This document shows positions 8,127 to 16,292 of a DNA stretch of 64,000 bases, piece after piece. The stretch comes from Streptomyces sp. WMMC500 (lineage in GTDB: Bacteria > Actinomycetota > Actinomycetes > Streptomycetales > Streptomycetaceae). Location: NCBI RefSeq assembly GCF_027497195.1, contig NZ_CP114905.1:6831001-6895000 (forward strand). The letters run 5' to 3'. Position numbers and translations under genes: made by a program. The notes under the pieces were generated by a model. It searched no databases, was not told where the DNA came from, and worked only from the letters and a program-made list of their open reading frames with translations. Each line of letters opens with the position of its first letter. Within the stretch, counting starts at the first letter, position 1.

Positions 8127-8753
8127 ATGACGGCACCCAAGGAGAACCAGACCGCCCCCGCCCGCCGCCGCGCCCCCGGCATGTCGCCGGAGCAGCGGCG
8201 GGCGATGATCATCCAGACCGCGATCCCGCTGGTCGCCGAGTTCGGCGCTGCCGTGACCACGGCGAAGATCGCCCGTGCCGCGGGCATCGGCGAGGGCACG
8301 ATCTTCCGGGTCTTCGCCGACAAGGACGAGCTGCTGCAAGCCTGCCTGGCGGAGGCGCTCTCGCCCGAGCACGCGGTCCGCGAACTCGGCGCGATCGACT
8401 CGTCCCAGCCGCTGCCCGACCGGCTCGCGGACGCGGTCGAGGCGCTCCGCGCGCACCTGGACCGGATGGGCGCGATCGCCGGCTCCCTGCTCGCCTCCGG
8501 GCACCGCGGCGGCAAGCACCCCGGCACGGTGCGTGGCGCGGGCCGCGACGAGTCGACCACCCGCATCCGCGCGGCCCTCGCGGACCTGCTCCGGCCCGAC
8601 GAGGCCACGCTGCGCCGGCCGCCGGAGCAACTGGCCGCCCTCTTCTTCGGGCTGCTCTTCACCCAGCCGCACCTGGAGGACGAATCGGGGCCGACCGCGC
8701 GGGAGCTGGTGGAGATCTTCCTGCACGGTGCGCTCGCGGGCGGCGCCGAGTGA
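8127..8753 (+). CDS. TetR-family transcriptional regulator
   Basis: The protein has 208 residues, with a DNA-binding domain at about residues 22-70 (AVTTAKIARAAGIGEGTIFR and VFADKDELL). The C-terminal domain is of the general TetR type with no recognisable ligand class. It overlaps the next gene by four bases (GTGA), so the two are translationally coupled. The double palindrome over its own promoter implies strong autoregulation and co-regulation of the membrane protein. The ATG is set by the leaderless promoter. Confidence 0.9.
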   Translation: MTAPKENQTAPARRRAPGMSPEQRRAMIIQTAIPLVAEFGAAVTTAKIARAAGIGEGTIFRVFADKDELLQACLAEALSPEHAVRELGAIDSSQPLPDRLADAVEALRAHLDRMGAIAGSLLASGHRGGKHPGTVRGAGRDESTTRIRAALADLLRPDEATLRRPPEQLAALFFGLLFTQPHLEDESGPTARELVEIFLHGALAGGAE

Positions 8754-9241
8754 GCGCGCGCGCCCGGCGCCGGGCGGTCACCGGCCTCACGGTCGCGGCG
8801 GCCGCCCTGGTGTGGCTGGTCGCGGACCCGCTGCTGGGGTACCGGCTGCGGATCGCCCAGGGCGAGCGGACGCTCGACATCGGCGCGGTCGCGGTGGTGC
8901 TGATCGCGCTGCTCGCGTCCCTCGCCGCCTGGGGGCTGCTGGCCGCCCTGGAACGGTGCGGGGTACGCCGCGTCCGCGCTGTCTGGACCGGGGCGGCGGT
9001 CACCGTACTGGCCCTGTCCGCCCTGCCGTTGACCGGCGACGGCATGACCGCCGGCACCCGGACGGCGCTCGCCCTGATGCACCTGACGGTGGCGGCGGTC
9101 CTGATCCCGGGCCTGCGCGCGACCGCCGCGGCGGCGACGCCGGGGGCGCGCACGGCGCGTATGCCCGGCACGCGGCGCACTCCGCGTACGGCACCGGACG
9201 GCGACGGCTCCGCCGGAGTGCCGCGCGGCGGCCGGGGATGA
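8750..9241 (+). CDS. DUF6069-like four-helix membrane protein
   Basis: A GTG start at 8750 overlaps the tetR stop (GTGA) and gives 163 residues. Four hydrophobic segments are visible (about 9-28, 45-67, 77-96 and 106-125), with the family-like opening LTVAAAALVWLVADPLLGYR. A basic, Gly/Pro-rich tail follows. The family is usually paired with a TetR gene, as here. Function is unknown. Confidence 0.78.
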   Translation: MSARARRRAVTGLTVAAAALVWLVADPLLGYRLRIAQGERTLDIGAVAVVLIALLASLAAWGLLAALERCGVRRVRAVWTGAAVTVLALSALPLTGDGMTAGTRTALALMHLTVAAVLIPGLRATAAAATPGARTARMPGTRRTPRTAPDGDGSAGVPRGGRG

Positions 9242-9248
9242 CCGCTCG

Positions 9249-9788
9249 CTACTTCGCCGGGAAGAGCCGCAGCTTCGCGGTGTCCCCGGCGATGGAGACC
9301 ACGGCGATGGACAGCTCATTGATGGTGGAGGCCCCGCCCTGGTCGGGGCGCTGATCGAGCAGGCTGGAGTTGAATCCGGTCGCGTCGACGGACGTCAGGT
9401 CCACGCCCTCGGCGCCGACGCCGGTCACCGAGAACGGCCCCGCGCGCAGCCCGGGGGCCGCCGGGATCTCGGTGCCCTTCGTCACGACGACCGTGCAGCT
9501 TCCGTCCGTACAGGCGTCCAGCTCGGCGGGCGTCGACGGCTTCATCGGCTTCGCGGGTCTCGGCGACGGCGGCGGGGACGACTTCGCGGGCGTGGGCGTC
9601 GGTGAGGCGGGCGACGGTTCGGCCGAGCGCGAGGGCGGGGCCGACCCGGCGGCCTTGGCGTCGTCGTCCGAGTCGGAGCCGCAGCCGGTCAGCACCGCGG
9701 CGAGCGCCAGGAGCCCGCAGCCGGCCCCGGCGGCACCGCGTACGGCGGAAAGCCCGGGGCGGCGGGCCGTTGAGTCCGATGTGGTCAT
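9249..9788 (-). CDS. Secreted lipoprotein of unknown function
   Basis: The protein has 179 residues, with a signal peptide ending in the lipobox LTGC (Cys near residue 36). A Ser/Pro/Lys-rich spacer with SPPPSPRPAKPMKPS follows, then an approximately 90-residue C-terminal domain with two cysteines (CTDGSCTVVV) and a strand-rich pattern. It should be anchored to the outer face of the membrane. No catalytic motif is seen. It is convergent with the DUF6069-type gene. Confidence 0.75.
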   Translation of the reverse strand: MTTSDSTARRPGLSAVRGAAGAGCGLLALAAVLTGCGSDSDDDAKAAGSAPPSRSAEPSPASPTPTPAKSSPPPSPRPAKPMKPSTPAELDACTDGSCTVVVTKGTEIPAAPGLRAGPFSVTGVGAEGVDLTSVDATGFNSSLLDQRPDQGGASTINELSIAVVSIAGDTAKLRLFPAK

Positions 9789-9965
9789 ACCGGCGTTCTA
9801 CCGCCGCCCGCCCGGGTGGGGTCCCGGGTGCCCCGCCACCGGCGCCTGCGTCCGGTCGGAAAATTGCGGGACCGGGAATGTCGAGATCGGTGTGGCGGCT
9901 GCGTCCCCGGGGTGGATGCGGTCGGATGGGGCCGTAGCCGGATCCCGGACCGGAAGGACACCGAC

Positions 9966-10439
9966 ATGGCCACCGCAGCAGACCTCGACCGCGCCACCGA
10001 CTCGCAGTGGGACTGGGTCGCCGAGCACACCCGTACGTACCTCGCCTCGGGCGGCACCGAGGGGCATCAGCGCGATGGGGCGTACACGCTCCTGCTCGCC
10101 ACCACCGGGCGGCGGACCGGGATGCCTCGCCGTACCGCCCTGATCTACGGGACGTCGGGCGACGACTACGTGGTCGTGGCCTCCAAGGGCGGTGCCGACG
10201 TCGACCCGGCGTGGTTCCTGAACCTCGTGGCGGAGCCCGTCGTCGGGGTGCAGGTCGGCACCCGGCGGTTCACCGCGCGTGCGCGGGTCGCCTCCGCGGA
10301 CGAGCGGCCGGCGCTCTGGGAGCAGATGGTGGGCATCCTTCCGCACTACGAGGAGTTCGCGCGGAAGACCGCCCGCGAGATCCCGGTCGTCCTGATCACC
10401 CCGCTGGACGCACCCGGCCAGGCACCCGCGCCGCGCTAG
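9966..10439 (+). CDS. Nitroreductase/deazaflavin-dependent (F420H2) oxidoreductase family protein
   Basis: The protein has 157 residues and the split-barrel pattern of the DUF385/Ddn family: LLLATTGRRTGMPRRTALIY, DDYVVVASKGGADVDPAWFLNL, then PALWEQMVGILPHYEEFARK. Members bind F420 (some heme or other flavins) and reduce quinones or nitroaromatics, or act as dealkylases. The length matches the family. ATG 9966 follows GGAAGGACA. The substrate is unknown. Confidence 0.88.
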   Translation: MATAADLDRATDSQWDWVAEHTRTYLASGGTEGHQRDGAYTLLLATTGRRTGMPRRTALIYGTSGDDYVVVASKGGADVDPAWFLNLVAEPVVGVQVGTRRFTARARVASADERPALWEQMVGILPHYEEFARKTAREIPVVLITPLDAPGQAPAPR

Positions 10440-10557
10440 GTGTGCCGATCCGGGATGTTGCGGTGTCCTGGGTTTCCCCGTGACCCCACGGCGCGGCCGA
10501 TGAGTTCGTGGCTTCCGGCCGGTCCAAGCTGGTGACACCCCAGGAAAGGACACCGCC

Positions 10558-11163
10558 ATGTCGGAGCTTCTCGTCGATTTCATCACCTCCCTCGACGGCT
10601 ACGCGTCGGGAGAGGGCTGGCCCGGGTTCTGGGGCCTGGAGGGCCCGGAGTACCTCGCATGGCTCGGCGAGCAGCCCGAGGTCACCTACCTGATGGGAGC
10701 GAACACCTACCGCCAGATGTCCGGCTTCGCCGCCGGCGAGGTCCCCGTTGGCCAGGACGAGTTCAGGCCCGAGGAGGAGGCGTCCGTGGACGAGCTCACG
10801 CGAGCGTCCAAGGTGGTGTTCTCCTCCTCGCTCCAGGAGCCGCTGACGTGGGCGAACACCACGCTCGTCCGCGACGACGCCGTCGAGACGGTCCGCGCCA
10901 TGAAGGAGAGTGGCTCGGGGCTCCTCAGCACGATCGGCAGCCTCAGCCTGTGCCGGTCCCTGCTGCGAGCCGGACTCGTCGACCGCTTCCGGGTCGGGAT
11001 GTTCCCGGTGATCACCGGGGCCACGGGCGCGGAACGCATCTACGACGGCTATCCGGACGTCGCCCTCGAGATGACCGAGCACCGCACCTTCGACGGCCGT
11101 ATCCAGATGGTCGAGTACAAGCCCCGCGTGCTGGAGCACCCGCCGCTCGCCGCCCCCGCGTGA
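10558..11163 (+). CDS. Dihydrofolate reductase-like (RibD C-terminal domain) protein
   Basis: The protein has 201 residues with the RibD-C/DHFR fold: LLVDFITSLDGYASG at the start, YLMGANTYRQMSGF as the nucleotide-binding segment, and GLLSTIGSLSLCRSLLRAGL as the second. These stand-alone family members are common in Streptomyces and are presumed NADPH-dependent reductases; few have known substrates. The ATG follows AGGAAAGGA. It is probably monocistronic. Confidence 0.88.
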   Translation: MSELLVDFITSLDGYASGEGWPGFWGLEGPEYLAWLGEQPEVTYLMGANTYRQMSGFAAGEVPVGQDEFRPEEEASVDELTRASKVVFSSSLQEPLTWANTTLVRDDAVETVRAMKESGSGLLSTIGSLSLCRSLLRAGLVDRFRVGMFPVITGATGAERIYDGYPDVALEMTEHRTFDGRIQMVEYKPRVLEHPPLAAPA

Positions 11164-11188
11164 CGACAAGCCGACACGGTCGGTAAAG

Positions 11189-11341
11189 CTAGGGGTACGT
11201 CACGCCGGGCGTGAACGAGTCCGTCACCACCGCCAGCACCCGGCCCCGTACTCGAAGGCGGCGATCCGGCCGTCCGTGAGCTTCTGGAGTGCCGCGGCGG
11301 CGGCCGGAGGGCGGGTGGCCTTCGGCGGGGGGCGTGTTCAT
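11189..11341 (-). pseudogene. Small ORF (50 codons) with signs of compensating frameshifts
   Basis: An intact frame runs from ATG 11341 (preceded by CGGACACC) to a TAG at 11189-11191. Its start (MNTPPAEGHPP) and end (RVLAVVTDSFTPGVTYP) look protein-like, but the middle is Arg-rich. The neighbouring frame in that middle part reads ALQKLTDGRIAAFEYG, which looks far more like protein. Two opposite frameshifts would restore a roughly 50-residue protein, so this is a decaying or misread small gene. I do not recognise a family. Confidence 0.35.
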
Positions 11342-11465
11342 GGTGTCCGTTCGGGTCGTCGTTCCGGCGTCGTCGTCCCTACGGACAGCGGGGTTCCCGG
11401 GTGCTTCGAAAGCGGTTTTCTCCCACCCGGCCGGACTGCGGCGCCCGCCGTCTCCGGAGTGGTGC

Positions 11466-11494
11466 TTGGCGTGCGGTGCCGGATTTTGTATCGT
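11466..11494 (+). promoter_or_regulatory. Candidate promoter for the HAD phosphatase gene
   Basis: TTGGCG (11466-11471) and TATCGT (11489-11494) are separated by 17 bp and lie about 40 bases before the ATG at 11533. Apart from this and the small ORF at 11189-11341, the 369-base gap 11164-11532 shows nothing else I can support. Confidence 0.4.
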
Positions 11495-11532
11495 GGGGGA
11501 ACAAACGCCGTCTCCACCCCTGGGGGTTACGT

Positions 11533-12195
11533 ATGGGCAGGCCCGCGGACATAGGTGTCTTCAAGGCACTGCTCCTCGACATGGACGGCACGCTCCTCAA
11601 CTCCGACGCCGTCGTCGAGCGCATCTGGCGCCGCTGGGCCGCCGAGAACGGCAAGGATCCGGAGGAGATCCTGCGCCACGCCCACGGGCGGCAGGCGCAC
11701 GCCACCATGGCGCACCTCTTTCCCGAGCGGCCCGTCGAGCAGAACCTCGCCGACAACGCGCGCATGCTCGCCTGGGAGACCGCCGACACCGACGGCATCG
11801 TGCCGGTGCCCGGTGCGCCGGAGTTCATGGCGGCCCTGGCCGGGCTGCCGCACGCGCTCGTCACGTCCGCCGACCGCGCGCTGTCGCAGGCGCGGATGGC
11901 CGCCGCCGGGCTGCCGGTGCCGGCGGTCTCCATCACCGCCGAGTGCGTGAGCGCCAGCAAGCCGGACCCGGAGGGGTTCCTCAAGGGGGCCGCCGACCTG
12001 GGGTTCGCACCGGCCGACTGCGTCGTCTTCGAGGACGCGGCGGCCGGTATCGCGGCGGCGCGGGCGGCCGGGATGCGGGTGGTGGGGGTCGGGCCGCGGG
12101 CGGCGGCGGAGGGGACGGACCTGCACGTGGAGTCGCTGGCGGGGGTGCGGATCCGGCCGCTGGGCGGCGGCGCGCTGCGGCTGGCGCTCGCGTAG
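11533..12195 (+). CDS. HAD-family sugar phosphatase (GppA/YniC-like)
   Basis: The protein has 220 residues with all four HAD motifs: DMDGTLLNS (nucleophile and acid Asp), TSADR in motif II, K in SKPDPEGF, and VVFEDAAAG in motif IV. A helical cap lies between motifs I and II. This is the beta-phosphoglucomutase/2-deoxyglucose-6-phosphatase branch acting on small phosphosugars. ATG 11533 is chosen over earlier in-frame starts because it directly precedes the conserved core and follows a promoter-like sequence. Confidence 0.88.
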   Translation: MGRPADIGVFKALLLDMDGTLLNSDAVVERIWRRWAAENGKDPEEILRHAHGRQAHATMAHLFPERPVEQNLADNARMLAWETADTDGIVPVPGAPEFMAALAGLPHALVTSADRALSQARMAAAGLPVPAVSITAECVSASKPDPEGFLKGAADLGFAPADCVVFEDAAAGIAAARAAGMRVVGVGPRAAAEGTDLHVESLAGVRIRPLGGGALRLALA

Positions 12196-12205
12196 GCGGC
12201 GCGGA

Positions 12206-12245
12206 GAGCGGACCGCCGCCCGACGCGCCGGGCGGCGGTCCGCTC
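12206..12245. terminator. Bidirectional terminator hairpin
   Basis: A perfect 17-bp GC-rich stem (arms 12206-12222 and 12229-12245) with a six-base loop lies between convergent genes. The stop codon of the GDT1-type gene is inside its right arm. Confidence 0.8.
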
Positions 12246-12825
12246 AGCCCCTGATCGCCTCGTAGATGCTCACGCCCGCCAGCACCAGCATCACCCCCGC
12301 CGCCACCTTCGTGATCAGCTTCAGCGGTACGTACCGCATCAGCGTCCTTCCGCCCAGGATCCCGATCGCCGCCACCGCCCACAGCGCCAGCACCGCCCCG
12401 ATCCCGACCGACAGCCAGTCGTCGTACCGCGCCGCCAGGTTCGCCGTCATGATCTGCGTCAGGTCGCCGAACTCGGCGACCAGGATCAGCATGAAGCCTG
12501 CCCCCGCCACCTTCAGGAAGCTCTGGTCGGCCGGGGCCCTGACCTCCTCCTCGTCGTCGTCCTTCTTCAGCAGCAGGATCAGCGCGCCCGCCAGGAACAG
12601 CGCGCCGACGATGCCCTGCACCGGCCGCTGCGGCAACTGCGCGAGCAGGCTGCCCGCGGCGATGGCGAGAGCGACGTGGACGACGAAGGCGGCGGCGACG
12701 CCGGCGAAGACGTAGGAGGCGCGGTAGCGGGTGCCGAGCATGAGGCCGGCGAGCGCGGTCTTGTCGGGGAGTTCGGCGAGGAAGACGACGCCCAAGACGA
12801 TCGCGACGGTACTGAGGCTGAGCAA
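12244..12825 (-). CDS. GDT1/TMEM165 (UPF0016) family cation exporter
   Basis: The protein has 193 residues from a TTG at 12825 placed directly before the first helix; an ATG at 12897 would add 24 non-hydrophobic residues. Two copies of the family motif occur, ELPDKTAL in the first half and EFGDLTQ in the second, separated by an acidic cytoplasmic loop (KKDDDEEE). These acidic residues bind Mn2+ or Ca2+ in studied homologues, which export manganese or exchange cations for protons. Six helices are visible. A long hairpin in the 5' leader may be regulatory. Confidence 0.85.
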   Translation of the reverse strand: MLSLSTVAIVLGVVFLAELPDKTALAGLMLGTRYRASYVFAGVAAAFVVHVALAIAAGSLLAQLPQRPVQGIVGALFLAGALILLLKKDDDEEEVRAPADQSFLKVAGAGFMLILVAEFGDLTQIMTANLAARYDDWLSVGIGAVLALWAVAAIGILGGRTLMRYVPLKLITKVAAGVMLVLAGVSIYEAIRG

Positions 12826-12906
12826 GGGTTCCCACTCTCGGTCGGGCGCCGTACCGAGAGCGTAAGCGCGGGGCAGACCTCGGCACGGCAGCGTCAACGG
12901 ACACTG

Positions 12907-12943
12907 CGGCCGAAGGTCTCGCCGGCGCGGAGACCTCCGGCCG
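12907..12943 (-). promoter_or_regulatory. Leader hairpin upstream of the GDT1-type gene
   Basis: Arms 12907-12920 and 12930-12943 pair over 14 bp. On the minus-strand RNA the single irregular pair is a G-U wobble, whereas the plus-strand RNA would have an A-C mismatch. That favours an RNA element of the gene starting at 12825, about 80 bases downstream. I could not recognise the conserved core of the yybP-ykoY manganese riboswitch. Confidence 0.4.
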
Positions 12944-13017
12944 GACGGCCGTACGGTTCCGCGCTCCGGGCGCCGGCCCAGCGGGCTGGGCAGTATGTCG
13001 ACGACACCGGCTGAGGG

Positions 13018-13857
13018 CTACTCCCCTTCAGACGTCCCCGAGTCTAGGCGATGCACCCGGCCGCGGGCGACCAGCTCCAGCACCACCGCGACCGCGACCG
13101 CCTGCACGGCCATCAGCGCGACCAGCACGAAGAGCTGCACCGCCCCGGCCTCGACGGGCGACGCGCCGCCCAGCAGCATGCCGACGTACGCGCCGGGGAG
13201 GGTGACCAGGCCCACGGTGCGGGTCTGGTCGAGGCCGGGGATCAGGGCGTCGGAGGCGGCCGGGCGGGCTACCTCCAGCCGGGCCTCGTGGTCGAGGAAG
13301 CCGAGCGCGAGAGCCGCCTCCACCTCGCCGTGCCGGGCGGTCAGCTCGTCGAGCGCACGGCGGCCCGCGAGTACGGTGCCGGTCAGCGCGCCGCCGATGA
13401 GGATGCCGCTGACGGGGATGAGGGCGATGTCGTCGACCGCGACGAGACCGGTGAGCAGCAGCGTGGCGACGACCGGGGTGACGCCGGTGGCGATGGGCAC
13501 GGCGGCCCAGCGCCAGGTGCGGTTGTGCGTGATGCGGTGGCCCGCGGTCCAGGTGGCGACGGCGAACATCAGGGCCACGAAGGCGAGGAGGAGGGGCACG
13601 GCGTGTACGACGTAGCCGATGACGAGGGAGACGGCGGCGAGTTGGGCGGCGGCGCGCAGGCCGGCGGTGGCGATGGCGCGCGCGTGTGGTGAGCCCCCGA
13701 GGGTTTTACGGCCCTTCCCGCCCCCGCCGCCCTTGGCGCTCCTGCCGCCGTCCCCGTGTGCGTGTCCCTCGCCGAGCCGGGCGAGCGCGGCGACGGTGAC
13801 GGCGGCGGCCAACAGGGCGGTGAGCACGGCCGCGAGGGTGACGTTGACGGGCAACAC
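13018..13857 (-). CDS. FetB/UPF0014-family ABC transporter permease
   Basis: The protein has 279 residues with the family signature GLDQTRTVGLVTLPGAYVGM followed by LLGGASP near residue 220. About seven hydrophobic helices are visible, with a Gly/Lys-rich insertion near residue 45. FetB works with the ATPase FetA in iron homeostasis in E. coli, and plant ALS3/STAR2 homologues handle aluminium. No fetA neighbour is present, so it may use an ATPase encoded elsewhere. The start is GTG 13857. Confidence 0.85.
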   Translation of the reverse strand: MLPVNVTLAAVLTALLAAAVTVAALARLGEGHAHGDGGRSAKGGGGGKGRKTLGGSPHARAIATAGLRAAAQLAAVSLVIGYVVHAVPLLLAFVALMFAVATWTAGHRITHNRTWRWAAVPIATGVTPVVATLLLTGLVAVDDIALIPVSGILIGGALTGTVLAGRRALDELTARHGEVEAALALGFLDHEARLEVARPAASDALIPGLDQTRTVGLVTLPGAYVGMLLGGASPVEAGAVQLFVLVALMAVQAVAVAVVLELVARGRVHRLDSGTSEGE

Positions 13858-14043
13858 CGACCGAGCTTAATCCGGTTGCGGGGCGGTGGCGCCGGGGGCG
13901 CGGGGTGAGCGAACGGGCCACGCGGTCTTGTGCGTGACATGGCCATGTCCTCATGGTGTTACCTGGCGACTGCAGAAACGACACTTCGCAGCGCCAGGAT
14001 CCACGTGCATGGCACAACACCCCCCATAGATCCGGGAGTTCGT

Positions 14044-14706
14044 ATGTCCGGCATTTCCCTGCCGCGGGCGTCGCGGCTGAAGGTCTACGCGCGTCACCTC
14101 GCCGTGCCGCTCGCGGCCGCGGCGCTGCTGCTGACCGCGGCACCCAGCGCCCAGGCCGAACCGCCCACCCCGCCGAGCCCCAGCACCGCCCTCGGCTACC
14201 TCGGCGAGATCACCACCGCGCCCGAGGGCTCCTCCGACGGCTACGACCGCGACCTCTTCCCGCACTGGAGCACCCAGTCCGGGGCCTGCAACACCCGCGA
14301 GGTCGTCCTCGAACGGGACGGCGACAACGTCGTGCAGGACGCGAGCTGCGCCGCGGTCAGCGGTTCGTGGTACTCGCCGTACGACGGCGCGACCTGGACC
14401 GCCGCCTCCGACGTCGACATCGACCACATGGTGCCGCTCGCCGAAGCCTGGCGCTCCGGCGCCAGCGGCTGGAGCACCGGCGAGCGCGAGCAGTTCGCCA
14501 ACGACCTCGACACCGCACAACTGCTCGCGGTGACCGACAACGTCAACCAGTCCAAGAGCGACCAGGACCCGGCGGAGTGGATGCCGCCGTCGACCGGCTA
14601 CCACTGCACCTACGCGAGCATGTGGGTGTGGGTCAAGCACACCTGGAACCTGACGGCCGACGAGGCGGAGAAGTCCGCGCTGGAGTCCGTCCTTTCCGGC
14701 TGCTGA
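14044..14706 (+). CDS. Secreted HNH-family nuclease (DUF1524-like)
   Basis: The protein has 220 residues, with a signal peptide of about 42 residues ending AQA-EPP. The catalytic core reads DIDHMVPLAEAW, then QLLAVTDNVNQSKSDQDP and AEWMPP, matching the DHxxP ... N ... NxSKxD pattern of the GmrSD/HNH branch. Cysteines at CNTRE, ASCAAV and YHCTY suggest disulfides, fitting secretion. It probably degrades extracellular DNA for nutrients. ATG 14044 follows GGGAG. Confidence 0.88.
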   Translation: MSGISLPRASRLKVYARHLAVPLAAAALLLTAAPSAQAEPPTPPSPSTALGYLGEITTAPEGSSDGYDRDLFPHWSTQSGACNTREVVLERDGDNVVQDASCAAVSGSWYSPYDGATWTAASDVDIDHMVPLAEAWRSGASGWSTGEREQFANDLDTAQLLAVTDNVNQSKSDQDPAEWMPPSTGYHCTYASMWVWVKHTWNLTADEAEKSALESVLSGC

Positions 14707-14810
14707 CGGCCTGACCGCCCGCCGCTCCGGCGGCACGCGGGCGCGGCGCGGAACCCCCGCGCCGCGCACCGCCCGTGTTTGCGGCCCGCGATACGGGCTA
14801 ACCGCCCTGC

Positions 14811-15554
14811 ATGACTGTGTGGCTGATCATCATCCTGATCGTGGCCGCCGTCGCACTCGCGGCCCTGGTGTACACGCGCGCCGGTGGAGGCGTGGCCCTC
14901 CCCGGTCTGTCCGGCGGCCCGCGAGGGCTGCGGCGGCGCTTCGGACCGGAGTACGACCGTACCGTCGAGCGCTACGACGGCGACCGCAAGGCCGCGGAGA
15001 AGGACCTGGCCCAGCGCGTCCGCATGTACGGCAAGTTGCGGACCGTACGGCCGGACGCGGCGGCGCGCGAGCGCTACGACGCCGAATGGAGCCGGATCCA
15101 GGAGCACTTCGTCGACTCGCCCGCCCACGCCGCCGCCGAGGCAGACCGGCTCATCGCCCGGCTCGCCGGAGACTGCGGCTACCCCGCGGACGAGTACGAC
15201 GAGCGGGTCTCGGCCCTGTCCGTCCACCACCCGCGGCACGTCGGCGACTACCGCCGGCTGCACCTGCTCGCCCAGCGCGACTCCCGCCGGGGCGGCGAGG
15301 AGCCGCCCACCGAGGAGGCCCGCACGGCGCTGCTGCGCACCCGGGAGCTGTACAAGGAGCTGGCCGGCCGACCGGCCGCCACCGCCACGCTCCCGAAGGC
15401 GCCGGCGGCGCCGACGGCGCCCGCGGCCCCGGATCCGGCCGGGAAGGCGGCGCAGCCCGCCGGCGAGCGCGGCTTCGGCCGCCGGCTGGCGGACCGGGTG
15501 CACGCGCCGCGGGCGATGCGCCGTGGCCACGGGCCGGGCGGGACCACGCCGTGA
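14811..15554 (+). CDS. Membrane-anchored protein with 'FVDSP' helical domain, unknown function
   Basis: The protein has 247 residues. One N-terminal helix (VWLIIILIVAAVALAALVY) would anchor it with the rest in the cytoplasm, because basic residues follow it (GLRRRF). A helical, charged region follows: RYDGDRKAAEKDLAQRVRMY, then WSRIQEHFVDSPAHAAAEAD. The tail is Ala/Pro-rich. It overlaps the next gene by four bases (GTGA), and both share an FVDxP-x2-A motif. I do not recognise a named family. Confidence 0.75.
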   Translation: MTVWLIIILIVAAVALAALVYTRAGGGVALPGLSGGPRGLRRRFGPEYDRTVERYDGDRKAAEKDLAQRVRMYGKLRTVRPDAAARERYDAEWSRIQEHFVDSPAHAAAEADRLIARLAGDCGYPADEYDERVSALSVHHPRHVGDYRRLHLLAQRDSRRGGEEPPTEEARTALLRTRELYKELAGRPAATATLPKAPAAPTAPAAPDPAGKAAQPAGERGFGRRLADRVHAPRAMRRGHGPGGTTP

Positions 15555-16183
15555 AGGGCGCGAGGGAACGCGACGGAGCGCTGGACCGGCAGCCCGGCGT
15601 CGCCGGGCGGCTGCAGCCGGAGACCGAGGCCCCGGGTGCGCCGGCGCCGGACGGCACGGAGCCGCGCGAGCCATCGAAGGGCGAGCCATCGAAGGTCGGC
15701 CCGGCCAAGGCCGACCCGGCGCACGGCGGCCCCGCGACGACCGACGAGGCAGCCGCCGCGGAAACCGTGGCCGCCGACCCGGTGGCGGTCGCGGACCCCG
15801 TGGCCCCCGCCCCCCGGACCCCGGCGTCCGCGTCGACTCCGGCGTCCCCATGGGCGCCGGCGTCCGCGGACCCCGGCCGCGACGGGGGACGGCAGCTCCT
15901 CGATGCGTCCGAACGGGACGAACTGGGAGACCGGCTGCAGCGCGCGACCGGCCGCTTCGTGGACAACCCGCCCGCCGCCCTCGACGACGCCGGCGTCGTC
16001 CTCGACGAGGTCGGCCGGCGGATCGCCGCGCTCCTCGCGGAGCGCCGTGACGCCTGCCGCGACCTGACCCGCGCGGCCCGCCGCGGCGGCGGCACCGACG
16101 GCACCGCGGACGCGGAGACCGAGCGCCTGCGCCTCGCCCTCCGCGACTGCCGCGACCTCGCGGAGCGGCTGCTGGCGTTGTAA
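15551..16183 (+). CDS. Unknown protein sharing the FVDxP motif with its upstream partner
   Basis: The protein has 210 residues from GTG 15551, translationally coupled to the preceding gene. Residues 1-110 are disordered and rich in Pro, Ala and acidic residues. The C-terminal 95 residues are helical: ERDELGDRLQRATGRFVDNP, then PAALDDAGVVLDEVGRRIAA and a terminal RDCRDLAERLLAL. The FVDNP segment aligns with FVDSP of the partner. No membrane segment is present, so it may bind the partner in the cytoplasm. Confidence 0.72.
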   Translation: MKGARERDGALDRQPGVAGRLQPETEAPGAPAPDGTEPREPSKGEPSKVGPAKADPAHGGPATTDEAAAAETVAADPVAVADPVAPAPRTPASASTPASPWAPASADPGRDGGRQLLDASERDELGDRLQRATGRFVDNPPAALDDAGVVLDEVGRRIAALLAERRDACRDLTRAARRGGGTDGTADAETERLRLALRDCRDLAERLLAL

Positions 16184-16263
16184 GGCGCTGCCGCGGGCCC
16201 CTGGGGCCACCCGACCGGCCACCCCGACCGGCCACCCACCTCGGGGTGCCCGCGGCAGTCACA

Positions 16264-16292
16264 CCCCGGGCCCGGCACCGCCGGGCCCGGGG
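16264..16292. terminator. Terminator hairpin
   Basis: A perfect 13-bp stem CCCCGGGCCCGGC / GCCGGGCCCGGGG with a three-base loop follows the gene ending at 16183. A wider pair, CTGCCGCGGGC / GCCCGCGGCAG (about 16187-16258), lies just before it. Together they can close off both flanking genes. Confidence 0.75.

Noticed and set aside
12826..12897. ATG at 12897 as the start of the GDT1-type protein
   Set aside because: The added 24 residues are not hydrophobic and family members begin at the first helix; TTG 12825 fits better.
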